From Pseudevernia furfuracea (lineage: Eukaryota > Ascomycota > Lecanoromycetes > Lecanorales > Parmeliaceae), in assembly GCA_022315425.1 (NCBI GenBank), contig JAIUPT010000010.1, positions 868,001 to 932,000 of the forward strand: a DNA stretch of 64,000 bases, in the 5' to 3' direction. How positions within the stretch are numbered: position 1 is the stretch's first letter; each line of letters opens with the position of its first letter. A program made the position numbers and the translations under genes. Under the pieces are notes generated by a model. The model saw only the letters and a list, made by a program, of their open reading frames with translations. It did no database searches and was not told the DNA's origin. Positions 23,579-35,785 of the stretch are shown here, piece after piece.

Positions 23579-24100
23579 TGTTCTGATACCGAATTCCTCG
23601 ATGATCTGCGCCTATGCGTATCTTTGCCACACTTCAATTGTCGCGTTGCTGCGATCTGCGAATATGGAAACACAAAACTGTATGGGTACTTCTTCATAGG
23701 ATGGAGAAGGGATCTGGTGCGTATGAAAGAATGACACTACAAGGCTCTTACACGTTGGGATCTGCTGCGCATTGCACTTTGTGTCTTGACAATTGTAATC
23801 TAAATGATCGCCGTCTGCTCGAATGTCCCTTCCTTGTATGGATAAGAGGAAGAAAATACAATCCATCCGAGCAACATGGAGGTGATGAGAAAAATACCGA
23901 TCAAGCCTTGGTGACACGAAGTATGTGTATACCTGATTGGGACAGTGGGAATCGGATAGTAAGGACATATAAGGTTCAGGGACTCAACATGCTGTTTCAT
24001 CGAGTCCTACCCGCATTATTCTTTGTCGAAACAATGTCAACACCAACACTTGACAGCGCTAGTACTAATTGGGTTTAGTCCCATCGACATGTGAAGATTA
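23579..24100. other. 3' flank of the CorA-like gene, no gene seen
   Basis: Composition is normal up to about 24090 and then turns AT-rich abruptly. Short frames on both strands have no protein-like features and no splice support. Confidence 0.5.
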
Positions 24101-24693
24101 ATTTCTGTACATAGAATTCTCCTTCTTTAGACATCACATAGATATATAAATATTAGTGATAGATCTCATAGCAGTAACTATATATTAGAATATTTATTAA
24201 TATTGATTAGTGTACTTCAATATTAGTATATAGATTAGCTAGACTATACTTGAAGAAAGCTCGTTACGACGTCGTCGCGATATCTTTATACGATTCTATA
24301 ATTACTTAATCGATTTCGCTCTCTTGATGATACGATTAAATAAAACTATAATTTCTATATTAAAATATATTCTTTTAGATTAGGGTGACGCTTAAGAAAT
24401 ATCTTAATAGACGTTCTTTTAATAGGGTGACGTCTAGAAAACATCTTAATATTATTAAACTTCATATATATCAAAAATAAAGTTTAAAACTTTTATTAAG
24501 ATATCTATAGATATTATAATTAAGAATAAATTATATAATATACTATTAAATAAAATTAAATTAACGAATAACATTAAAGAGAGACTCGAATAATTTGTTT
24601 ATTAAAGAACACAGTTATATATATTACACAAATAAGAGACTCTTTTAAATATCTTTATTAACAAATTTTAATTATTCGATAAAGAGAGTTTTA
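24101..24693. other. AT-rich relic DNA
   Basis: RIP-like sequence with no recognisable frame. A short direct repeat, TAGGGTGACG, occurs at 24381 and 24424. The segment ends at the TRIM-like element. Confidence 0.5.
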
Positions 24694-25579
24694 TGTTAAC
24701 AACTTAGTTAAAAAAGCTGATTCCGAGGGTGTCTGCGCTTGACAGTCTCAGACACTCTATTTAGATATTAATTCTAACAATTATCTTCTTCTTTATAGGG
24801 CTCGTTCTCGAGTCTCAAAGACAAAAATCGCAATGTTTCTTAGAGGATCTTTGACCCGCATCAACGATTTTTAAGGGTATTCTTTGCCCGATCTCAAATT
24901 CTTTAGAAATTTCGTGTTCGATACTTTCGAGTAGGGCGTCTCGTTCGAATTCTTGCTCAAATTCTTTAGGAACTTCTCGCGGGAATGAGGTTTCTTCACC
25001 CATTCCAGGTCTGTGACCCCGTCATAGCGCATTACAGCTGACCTCATTTTAAGAACTTCTGTTCGAATTCTTCGAAGCTTTCAGAGCTTCTTGCTCGACC
25101 TGAATGCTTTAGATTCATATCATTCGATTTCGACATTTCAAGGGGATCATTCAGAGTCTCGTGTCCGTGCCCGATGCTTTCGAGACTTCTTGCCCGTGAC
25201 GAATCTTTTATATAAGACATTTTGCTCGAAAGATTTATTTAAATAGAGCGTTCTATTCGAAATTATTTATTTTTGCCTCGATAATAAAATTCTTCGAATC
25301 GTTTTTGACTTCGAAGCTCTCTGAAATTTCAATTTTTTCTCTCTAAAAAAGTTCATTTCTAATCTTCTAAGGTTTCGAACCTCGACTCTTATAGACTAAG
25401 CGTTTCACTTTCGACTAATTATTTAAATTAGACTTTCTTAATTGCGCTTCGCAGTAATCGATAAGATCGATTCGAAAATCAAAGCGCAGATACTATTATT
25501 AGCAACTTAGTTAAAAAAGCTAATCTCGAGAGTGTCTGCGCTTGACATTAGACACTCTATTTAGATACTAATTCTAACA
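24694..25579. mobile_element. TRIM-like non-autonomous LTR element, 886 bp
   Basis: Two short LTRs, 24694-24779 (86 bp) and 25497-25579 (83 bp), share GTGTCTGCGCTTGACA and CACTCTATTTAGATA and end TTCTAACA; the left begins TGTTA and the right TATTA, a G-to-A change. The flanks are TTTTA (24689-24693) and CTTTA (25580-25584), a 5-bp duplication with one C-to-T difference. The 717-bp interior has no polymerase or gag. It is richer in G/C than the surroundings and holds only a 62-codon minus-strand frame (24815-25003) of Glu-rich composition. This is the layout of a terminal-repeat retrotransposon in miniature. Confidence 0.65.
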
Positions 25580-25963
25580 CTTTAAGACTACTAATCGAAA
25601 AGATATAATATATTTTATAAGATATTCTATCTTAATCGATCTCATATCATAATATAACATAAAATTAAGAGAGATTATATATCATATCTTTATGAAGATA
25701 TGATATGAAATTTATATAAGATATTTTATAAGACGATATGAATCTAAGATATTATATATTATATTCTAGATAAGATATCTTAGTGACGAATAAGATAAGA
25801 ATATTATTAAAAGCACTACTAAAAGCACTGCTAACTAGAATAATGATTAAAATAGTTATGTTAAAAGTATTACTAATTAGAATCATAATATCGAAAGCAT
25901 TGCTGACTAGAATAATAACTAGAATAGTAATGTTAAACTATTAATTAAAAAATAATAATGAGA
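25580..25963. repeat. AT-rich spacer with degenerate tandem repeats
   Basis: At about 25800-25935 a unit resembling AAAAGCACTGCTAACTAGAATAAT recurs several times with point changes. No gene is visible. Confidence 0.45.
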
Positions 25964-26085
25964 TGTCAAAATTCGGGACACGTGACATGGTCACGTGATG
26001 CGCTAAGACGCATCCTCATAGTCGCTCTTTACTCTCGTAGTATTCTATAGTTAACAACTAAGTGTCCTATCATCTATTCTTGACA
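25964..26085 (+). repeat. 5' LTR of the 9-kb copia element
   Basis: This 122-bp copy contains the palindromic CACGTGACATGGTCACGTG. It pairs with 34912-35033. Confidence 0.85.
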
Positions 26086-26099
26086 GGTTATGAGCCCGG
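26086..26099 (+). other. Primer binding site for half-tRNA(iMet)
   Basis: GGTTATGAGCCCGG follows the LTR with no spacer. It is complementary to the anticodon stem-loop of initiator tRNA-Met (…GGGCTCATAACC…), not to a tRNA 3' end. Drosophila copia is the known precedent for priming from an internally cleaved initiator tRNA. Confidence 0.75.
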
Positions 26100-26499
26100 A
26101 CTTGCTCGGCGACTGTTTCACTTATACCCTATGCTTACCAGAGTCACAGTGATCTCTAAGCATCACGAGTTCATCGCAATGAATGCCGCGACAGCTATAA
26201 GACTCTGGTTTTTAATCTTCTTGAGATGGGCATTGTCTCTCTACAAAATGATCGTCTTTGAAATTCGAGAGACTGAGAGCCCTACCGCAAATCGACCCGC
26301 GGCATACCGAATCTAACCGAACGCCGAACTTGCCATACGATCGAATTTCACTAAGGCCTCTGAAACATTGTTAGCTTCCCTGCGTGGGACACGCTAAACA
26401 CGCCCAACGAGGACATTCCCCTCGCGATATACACCGCTTCAGCGTTGATAAAGCGTTTACGTGAATCGAATCAATTGTGACGACTCAAGAGACTGAACT

Positions 26500-28510
26500 T
26501 CAGCATCAAATCGTCTGATCACACTTCAGAGTTGATCAGTCATCGACAAACCTTCACTCAGAGCGCTATCCCACGGATTGACGCCGTGAACACAAAATGT
26601 TTTGACATCCCTCATCAAAAATCTATGTATATGATATTGCTTTCAAATGCTCCTTCCAACACGCAATATGATTACATATATGAATATCACATAGTTTACA
26701 GCCATGAATACTTCTAGAGGCTCGCTGTCGTCGTTTCCTTTTGTTCAAATCCCGTGATCTAACTGAATTATTTGATAATTTCAATAATGGCTTTTTAATT
26801 TTGACTGGATTTGATACTTTTCTCCTCACATATGAGCATGATACGTAGTATTTAGACTTGTCCCTTATACGTTCTAGTCTATCATGGTTACGAGCGGGTG
26901 TCGGATGTACTCGTGTTAACAGAGACTCTTTGACTGAGTTAGAAAGACCTATTAATCGCTTAGAATTTTCGAATAATTGATTAAAAAGTTTGACACGGAA
27001 CTTTCTGTGACTCCGATGCTTTCAGGACTCAGCACGAGGTCTCTTCGAAGTACAATAAGCTATTTTATAGCTGTTGACGACGATGATATTCAATAGAAAA
27101 TGTCACAGTGACTTTCAGTTCTTGAAATGTACTCGTTATGTATTGTAATAATAACGCAATTGATTCGCATTGTCAATTTCGTTCATGTAATGATTATACA
27201 TGTTAATAAACTCGGGGATAGAAAGCTCTTTTCGAGCCTGATCTCCAAACATAGCTCTAGAAGTACGTATATTTGTGACTATTTTTGTTGATCTTCGACG
27301 GAGACGTTTTACTGTTTTCTAATTATTTGAGACAGTGATCATAAATAACATCATATTTTGATCTTTTTAGTCAAATTGCATGACTTTCTCATTCTCTGAT
27401 AGACTCTCATACAATTTGCCCCATTTCAGAGTCGAGTTCCACTTGATTCTGAGCTCCAGAATCCTCTCTTCCAGGCCTCGACGTGACTCTACCTATTCCC
27501 GTTGTGCCTTGATACCCTCCGTGATCTCTAGATCCTCGCTTTTCGTAGTTGTGACACGCACAGTCTCAGCTGCTTCGAATTCTTCATAATTAAGCTATGA
27601 GAATAATCGACCTTTCGAGAACAGATTGTCTAGTCATAAAATATGAAAATAATCTCTAGCAATATCGTCCTGAGTCATCAAGTCTAGAACAACAGTCTGA
27701 GTTCGATTGAATTTCAAGTCATCAGTTCAATAATCGTTCAAATTCTGAGAGTCCCTCGCCCCTTTTCTGACCCTTGACATGATACATTTAGTCTAATACA
27801 TAGTTTTGATTGATCAGAACTCAAATCTTGAAGCCCTCTGATGTTGATTTGCTGAGAATATTTACAATCTCTTTGACACGTCTCATAAATCGCTGTATTG
27901 TCTCATCAACAGCTAGATGTGTGCTCGCTTTTCAGTACTTTTTGAAGATCTATCGAAGCGTATCGCTTAGAGATTTCAATTTGTCAAATGTATCTTTCTT
28001 TTGATTAGAAAATATGAGCTTTAAGACATAAAGAAATCTGTCTATTTGTTGTCATCTTTTGAGACTAATATGCTTTAAAATCTGCTCATAAACGACTCTC
28101 TTAAGAGAATCCGTATTTTAGAATTCTTTGATATCAGACTTCGAATGTAAATTTATTCAAATGAACACCCCTAAGTAGACTCGAAATTCTTTGACTGTAG
28201 TGGGAAATCAAGTACGTGTCTCAGACTTTTCAGGCTTCGAATATAAGAAAGTATACTCATTTGTATACTGCACGAGTACTTTTAGAGTCTCTTCGCTAAA
28301 AAACAAGCTGAAAATAGCATAGAGATTATTAAGAGCAACGATAACTAACAATTAACCTTGACCATCAGAATATGACTTGATGATTTTCGTAGAGATAAAC
28401 TTAGACAATGATCATGACTTTGAGAGAGATTCTTTTGAGACCTTTGTGAGCTTTAAATTCTATCTTATATGATCTAAATCATTTGACACCTTATTGCGAG
28501 ACATAATAGT
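26500..28510 (-). pseudogene. PiggyBac / PGBD4-like transposase, RIP-broken
   Basis: The minus strand, read through stops, shows the order expected of fungal PGBD4-like transposases. YLGVFIWINLH-like sequence appears near 28180 (with stops), then VDETIQRFMRRVKEIVNI near 27905-27850 and SEGFKI*VLINQNYVLD*MYHVKGQ. MYNHYMNEIDNANQLRYYYNT follows near 27195-27130. A C-terminal metal-binding cluster CKLCDIHICNHIACWKEHL comes at 26710-26650, still in an open 68-codon stretch. Such proteins cut and paste DNA at TTAA. I could not locate terminal repeats or a TTAA duplication. It is a DNA transposon inside a copia element. Confidence 0.65.
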
Positions 28511-28899
28511 GTTATTAAATAGTGTTATTTGACTATTTAAAAGACGCGTTGTTTTGATGGTTTTTGATAGTGAGACTATAAGACTGAATCTCTAAATTTT
28601 ATGCCCTGTCAATTCGTAAGATACGTCTATTAAGAGTCAAAATAATAAGAAATTCTTATTGAGATAGACCTTTCGACCTCACAAGTTCTCTAAAGAAGAG
28701 GGCTGAGGCTCAGTCATCGAATTCTTTTCATCGTTATTCGACTTTATTCTGTCATCGAATATGTCATCGAATATGACTTCATCTCACGGCGACAGCCATC
28801 GAAGCGACTATTCTGAATTCGAGTCCCTGTCGAAGACTCAGTATAAGAAGGACGTTATTCCCCTTCGAAGATCTACACGTCTTCAGCAATTGTCTTCGA

Positions 28900-31800
28900 T
28901 ATAGTCTCAGCGAAAATCAGATCAATTTAAATCTTCCTTGCCCCTAAGTATCTTTTATCTCAATAACATCGTTCGTATCTATCGAAGATTTAAGTATAAG
29001 CACTTTTTATTTCTCGTGTAAGAACTCGAAGATCAGCAGCAAAAGTTGTCAGGTATCGATAAGACTCTTAAGAACTCTGACGAAGATCAGAGCATCTATT
29101 TCACTCTCACTGCTTCCGCGAATGTTAGTAGTGTCGACTTTCAATTCGAAGTCAACGAAGACACTCTTAGTGTCTTAAGTGACACTGAGTTATTCGATCT
29201 TCGTGTCAAAAGCTCTCTGAATCTCACTTCTTCGACTTTGACTCCTTCGACTTTAAGATCTTCGTTCTCTATCGCCTCTCTCGTCTCAGTCGTCTCTTAA
29301 GTTAAATCTTTCGTTTGAGCATCATCGTCGTCACTATTCATATCGTACGTGTCGTTCTCAGAAACCTCTTTAGTAATTCTTAGCATTTATGATCGACGAA
29401 GAATTAAGCGCATAAGACGTCGTAAGAAACATGTTAGTCTTAGTAGTTTTAACAACTGACTCTCTCGAAGAGAAAAGCGCTTTTCTCTTAAACTTCATTA
29501 TTATTTTGAAGTTCAATCTGAGATATCGTCGATAAAAGCAGAATATCAATAATTGATTGATACTCAATAATCTTGTTTTCTTTAATGCGATTATTAGTTA
29601 TAGAGTCTATATCGCTATATTTCATCGTCTTAAGAATAGCGATCGCGAACTCGTCGAAGTCGAATTCGACGATAAAGACTCTTAGATCATGCTCGATGCC
29701 CTAATCAAGAACTATTAATCTAAGAATACGAGTCTCTACAGAAAACTAATACGTCGAATATTCGATCTCATTCTTAAAGAAGAGAAAGTTCGTTAATACG
29801 AAAAGAACTTTCGTAAGATTATCTTCGACATTATTAGTCTTTATAAATCTCTCGTCATTTCGAAGCCTCTGCGAATTCTAATTTTTCTTATAAGACTTGA
29901 CAACTCTTACGACATGTTCGAGTCAAGTTACACTCAAAATCATGATCTCTTTGAGAACAAGTTCGTCAAATTTTAAGAGATTATCGTGATCGTCGTGAAC
30001 GAAGAAGTTAGAATCTTCTTCAAAGAAGAAGAACTAATTATGTATATCGCTCGCAACGATAAGAGCAAAGATAAACAAGCTGCTTTTAACAATCTCGACG
30101 ACTCTAACATTAATCGTGAGATCTATCTCTCGTGTAAGACAGCTAATCGCAAATTTAGATATCTCTCTGTCAAATACTAAATCAAGTTTTCTTATCTTAA
30201 GTCTAAGAAATTCATAACGAAAGAGAAAAAGAAGAAGAAGATAAAGATCTTTAACTTCGAAAATGAATTCTCAAGCAACAAACGTAAGCGCATCGAAGAG
30301 ACGTCTTTTAATGCCTCTGCTTCAGAGAAGAACGATTATCTCAATATTAATTATGTCTTTCTAAAGAAACTAAACTTCATTATACACTATTCGAATGTCA
30401 ATTCGAACGACTTCAATATCCTCAGTGCGACTGATGATCAAGTCATCAATCTGATCGTCACGAAAGCTCTCGAATATAGTCTCATAACTACGAATTTCGT
30501 GAATCTCCTCACTCGAGTCGTCGTAGATTTAGATTACTCTTGTTATTCTTTCGCGAATCGTTCGATGTTCATTATCTACGAAAAGATTTATTCTCGATCG
30601 ATCAAGGACATCGAGAGAAGCGAAGTGCAGTCTCAAGACTGTGACATTATTAGTCTTGACTGTGTGATCAGAAGAGAGTGTGTGACAGTCACTCTACGAA
30701 ATGTCTTATATGTGCTTAATATAGACGTTAACCTTCTCTCGATCGACAAACTTCTGAACTCTGACATCGCTGTCTTCTTTTATAAGACAAGATGCACTCT
30801 TATCAAGAACGATCTGAAGCTTATCGATACTCGCAATCGTGATCTCTTTTTTTTGAATCTCTGATAGAGTCGAAACAGTGCTCTAATCGCCTACAGTGTG
30901 CTCTCGAATCTTATTTATCAACTCTGACATACTCGTATGAGTTATTTGAATCAGAACAATCTAAATAAGCTCTCAAATATGATCGTTGAGATGAACTTCA
31001 TCAAGAACATTGCGAAGAAGTATATCTGCGAATATTATATCATAAGACGTTAGAAGACTATCTCTTATGATAGTCTCATAGAGTTAGAAACGCAGTCTAA
31101 CGAATTTGTTTATAGTGATCTCGTAGAGTCTCTGTCCTCTACTAAATTTAATAACTATAAATACTTTATAACATTTAAGAATAATTTTATCTCCTATTCT
31201 AAAGTATACTATATTCGTCATAAGAGTGAAACGTTTATCATATTCTTACGTTTCAAAGTCTTTCTAGAGTCACGAAACTATAAGATCTATCGCATTCACC
31301 TCGACAATAAGAAAGAGTATATATTCAAGATCTTCTTAAATTATCTTCTTCAGTGCGAAATCAGATAGGAGCTCACTGTATCTAAGAATTTCGAAATGAA
31401 CGAAGCGATCGAACCTTTTAAGCAGATCTTATTATATAAGATACATTTTATACTACTAAGTTCTCAGCTCAACAAGTCTTTCTAATTCGAAATCGTGATC
31501 ATCATTAATTATTTGATGTTACGATCCCTCAACGTTCGAATCATTGTAACGTCATTTGAGACTTTTTATTATCGAAAGCTCATTTTATCTTATCTGCGAA
31601 CGATTAATTTCATCGTCTATGCGTTAAAGCGTATTTAAAAGAAACTCGTAAATAAAAGCGAAAAGTATATTCTTCTGAGATATGAAAAGGAGTTTATTTT
31701 TCGTCTATATAATCTCATCAAGAAGAAGATTATTCGAGTTAATCATATTTACTTCGTTGAGAAGCGTTTCTTGATTGTAAATCTCGAAGAAAAGACGAAC

Positions 31801-34130
31801 GTTTATAAGTTCTCGATCAAGCGATAACGTCTTCATATATTAGTATTCGCTGTAGAGAAGACACTTGATAAATAGCGTATTACTAACATTTCGAAAGACA
31901 TTATCTTTATTATGAAGTCCTCAACGACTATATCTATATCTGCAATAATTGTTTTTATTATAAAGCTCTCAACGACTGTATCTGTATCTATAATAAATAG
32001 ATTAAGATCAAATTTTCTATAATCAGCTAAAAAGTAGACGTCTACATCAAAGCTCTCGTTTCTCGCACGAGCCGTATTATCGATCGCGTCTGCGCGAGTC
32101 TCTCGATCAATTACTGCATTATTAGCTATCGAAAGAATAACTCGTTCTCTCACTGTCGTCGAAATGATTCGCGAAGATCTCGAGCTAAGTGCGATTCAAA
32201 GAGTACTTCTTGATTATCTCGATATTACGATTTCGAATCTGCGAGATCTATTATCTGACTCTCTCTCGAGAACATTCGCGATCTTTGCGTTACTAACGAA
32301 TCATATTAATAAGTCGAATATTTTCGAGCCGACGACCTATTAATAGATCATTTTCAATTAACTCTTTCGTATACACTGAGAGCTCGCCATGCAAGACGAA
32401 TATAAATCTCTTATAAACAACAATACTTGATATCTAATTCAGACGCCTTCAGATATTTATATTCTAAGAGATCGCTGAGTCTACATCGTGAAGCGAGATC
32501 TCGCTGAGAAAGTCACTCGTTATAAGACTCGTTGAATAATTCGAGAATTCGAACAGCAGAAGGGTCGTGATTATCATAACACGTTCGTCTCAGTAATTAA
32601 GTCTATAAGTTATAAGACGATCTTTGCTCTGACAGCGACTCTAAACTAAGACGTAAAACAAATAAACGTCAAAATCGCCTTTCTCTACGATAACGTTCAA
32701 GAGACGATTTATATGCGACAGTTCGATGATTTTAATAAGAACGATATCAAAGTTTACAAGCTGAATAAGACTCTCTATGAACTTAAGCAATCTCTCAGAA
32801 TTTGATATCAACACTTTTCGAAGTATATAAAGAAACTCGAATTAATATTTATCGAATCGAACGAGAGTGTCTTTATGAACGTTGTCATGGATCCAGGTCC
32901 GCAGTCCGGTACTGTGGCCTAATACCATTGCCACCAAGGTTCAGCCCTATGGCTCAGCCCTACATTAGCGCGCCAAGCCACGGCCTTCTACTTCTACGAA
33001 TACATGCATGCACTTGTACATAGAATTCCCATAGTTAGAATTCTATTCAAACCACATTCAAATACTATTTCAGTTCTACATGTAGTCCCTGACAAACGTC
33101 AAGAAGAGTATTATTATAGTTTTCTATGTGAATAATATATTAATCATCGATCTCAGTAAAATCGATATTCAGCGCATTAAAAAGGCCCTCAATGACAAGT
33201 TTCACATGTTCGACTTGGGATCTTACGTCTATTATTTAGACATAATCGTTAAAAGAGATCGTGTCGTCGATATTCTTCGTCTGGGACAAGCAGTCTATGT
33301 CACTCGTTTCTTAAAGCATTTCAACTACTAAAGTCTTAATCCAGTCTTCACGTCTCTAAAAACCAGTCGTAAGCTACAATCTGCGAAAGAGAACTATATT
33401 GCTTCGAGAAAGCTATGCGAGAATTATCAATCCGTCGTGAAATCCCTCATATATGTCATGTTAAAAACTCGTTCTGATATCGTCTATACTATCTCTCTTA
33501 TCAGTCGCTATTCAGTCAACTCGACTTAGACACACTGAAATGCAGTGATTCGAATCTTTCAATACCTTAGAGACACGATACACTACGAACTCGTGTACAA
33601 AGAATTCCTTCAAGCCCTCATCGAGTACATCGATTTCGATTGAGCTGACGACTCGACTCGAAGATCTATCTTCGACTATCTATTCAACGTCGATAGCGAC
33701 GTCATCAGCTGATCATTAAAGCGCCAAGTCATCGTCGCGTTATTCACGTACGAAGCCGAGTATATCGATCAAACGTTGATTATCAAAGAAGTTATTTGAC
33801 TAAAAACTCTTCTCAATCAACTTCTGCGGCCTCGAAACTCTGATTCGAAGATCATCATAATCTTCGACGACAATTAGAGCGTAATTGCTCTCGTCAAGAA
33901 CGCTTAGTTTTATACTCGCATTAAGCACATTAATATCGCTTATTATTTCGTGCGTGAAAAAGTCAATAACGACATCGTGAATATGCAATTCGTACTCACG
34001 AATAAATAAATAATCGACGATCTCATCAAAGTTCTCTGTCTCGACAAATTCGTTGTCTTTTGCGATGCTCTTGAGATGAAATCAGTCTTAGAACATCCTC
34101 TCAGCGTCAAAGACTAATTCTCAGCGCTCT
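28900..34130 (+). pseudogene. Copia gag-pol remnant (pre-integrase, integrase, RT, RNase H)
   Basis: The open stretch 30499-30864 carries the pre-integrase sequence: VTVTLRNVLYVLNIDVNLLSI is the block following the protease, and LDLDYS-like sequence precedes it. Further right, KIAFLYDNVQETIYMRQF (near 32660) and KTLYELKQSLRI*YQ (near 32765) are reverse-transcriptase motifs. FYVNNILIID at about 33122 is the catalytic box with both Asp changed to Asn. RNase H follows to about 34000. The 5' part at 28900-29300 is Ser-rich and gag-like. The frame is broken by stops and by the 212-bp insertion. Confidence 0.65.
32883..33094 (+). mobile_element. 212-bp solo-LTR-like element, copy B, AACGT target duplication
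   Basis: It has the same length and ends (TGTCATG...CCTGACA) as 6129-6340 and is flanked by AACGT at 32878-32882 and 33095-33099. It interrupts the copia reverse transcriptase just upstream of its catalytic box. It keeps G/C at nearly all sites where copy A has A/T, so it arrived after most of the RIP in its host or escaped it. Confidence 0.88.
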
Positions 34131-34911
34131 TGCTTTTAATCTGAAGTAGTTAGTTTCAGAGAAGTGACGCTATTCACCTTATCTGTGAACGTTAGATCTT
34201 TAGTATTCTTTCGATGTCTCTTGTCTCAAATTCTCAGCATCTTTTCGACGTCTTATTTTAGCGTCTTCTTACTTCAATTCGAAGTTATCAACTTCAGAGA
34301 AGACGTCTATCAAATCTCAGCCTCTTTCGAATCTCATACACTCATTCTTGATAGTCGCAACTGCCGTCGACGCATCACCGCCATTGTCATCATGGCCTCT
34401 GAATAAATATCATACTCTCGGACCTCGTTTAGATCTCGCTCGGCGTCTCAGCGTTGAATTTCGTCGCTATCACACGCTCGATCGCTACTGCAGTTAGTTA
34501 TGAGATTTTCTTTCACTGCTTTTTGTTTCACTCTCTCATGTATTCACCGACCTCGTTTTGATAGAAATTTAATATATATCAGATCTATTTTAAAGAAAAC
34601 TTTCAAAAAATCGCCTTTTCTCGAAAAATAAAAGATTTGTATAAAGAATTAGAACGAATTTCTATATGTCTTCGAATTTGACATAGTCGTTTTCAGAATT
34701 TGATTTCTTCACTTTTGTCATCTGGATTTCAATCATAAGAGTGAGAGAGGGGTGTTTTTCACTCTAGCAACCCGGCGCAGAACTTTTCTCGCTCGATTAT
34801 CTTCTTTTCACTTTTGTGAACCGAATTTCGCGCTAACCCGATTGGGGTTTTTTGCGTCGCGAAGTGCGAAAATCGTATTTTCGTATTTTTGAGTATGCGA
34901 GCGAAGAGAAG

Positions 34912-35033
34912 TGTCAAAATTCGAATCACGTGACATGGTCACGTGATGCGCTAAGGCGTATCCTCATAGTCGCTCTTTACTCTCGTAGCATTTTATAGTT
35001 AATAACTAAGTATTCTATTATCTATTCTTGACA
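34912..35033 (+). repeat. 3' LTR of the 9-kb copia element
   Basis: 122 bp, matching 25964-26085; preceded by the polypurine tract GCGAAGAGAAG and followed by Ty3 sequence. Confidence 0.85.
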
Positions 35034-35785
35034 AAGAGAACGTAAATCGAGAAATTAATCGTCGAAAAAATTTAAATTATTATAATAATAGATAATACGA
35101 TAATATTTAATATAAGTATAAGAGATATAATATTTACGTTTAATAGCTATGAATCAAAAAAAAGAGAAATGTATTTTACTAAAAGAAAAAGTTTAAAAAA
35201 ACAAACTTATATATAACTTACGACTAGCGTATAACAATTATTCACGTCGCGTATTTATAACGACGACGACGCGACGACGTAATTCACGATTTAAATAACA
35301 AACTTCACGTTATCTACGATTATACGAATATTTTTATTTTTATGCGTAAGGTGTAGAAGTATTATAGTCTACGTATTTTAAATTAAGATTTATAATGTTA
35401 GCGCGAAGCTAATTTAAAAGAACTCTTTTTCTTATATTCTCTTTGAGATTTAAAGAATTTTAATAAGTCTATTTAGAGCAATAAATTCGAAAACGAATTC
35501 TTAAAGAGAGAAGATTATATTAACAACGAAATTAAAAGAATAATTATTATATAAGTTCGAGAATTGTTAAGCGTAATCGAATCGCTTGATATACGTATAT
35601 TAAGCGAATTCTTGACGTGAGAAGCTTAAGAGAATCATATCTCGAAGTTTTTTATTTTTCTTTTTTAAGAATTAGTCTTATTATTAGATATATTCTATAT
35701 AATAGATATATCTTTATTAAGTTTATATTACTATATAACTCTAGTCTATCTTATATATATTTATATTATATAAGTTAGTCTAACA
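35034..35785 (+). mobile_element. 3' end of a second Ty3 copy, with LTR at 35518-35785
   Basis: The segment aligns with the tail of the complete Ty3 element (about 13570-14288), ending in an LTR that starts TATTAACA (from TGTTAACA) and ends GTCTAACA. It is more RIP-mutated than the complete copy. Its left end is where the 9-kb copia element sits. Confidence 0.75.

Larger units (their letters stand above)
25964..35033 (+). mobile_element. Ty1/copia retrotransposon with half-tRNA primer site, nested insertions
   Basis: Two 122-bp LTRs, 25964-26085 and 34912-35033, begin TGTCAAAATTCG and end CTTGACA and differ only by transitions. Directly after the 5' LTR is GGTTATGAGCCCGG (26086-26099), the primer site. 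Directly before the 3' LTR is GCGAAGAGAAG, a polypurine tract. Copia pol relics run from about 28900 to 34130. The 9.07-kb length is explained by a PiggyBac-like insertion in the first third and a 212-bp solo LTR at 32883. The flanks TGAGA and AAGAG do not match, and only the right flank continues into Ty3 sequence, so one edge has been rearranged. Confidence 0.8.

Noticed and set aside
24381..24434. TAGGGTGACG direct repeats as regulatory elements
   Set aside because: Two short copies in transposon-derived AT-rich DNA with no gene nearby.
25800..25935. Possible CRISPR-like repeats
   Set aside because: Units are degenerate, without regular spacers, and the genome is eukaryotic.
26062..26316. 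84-codon ORF starting in the copia LTR
   Set aside because: It spans the LTR end and primer site, which are non-coding in this type of element.
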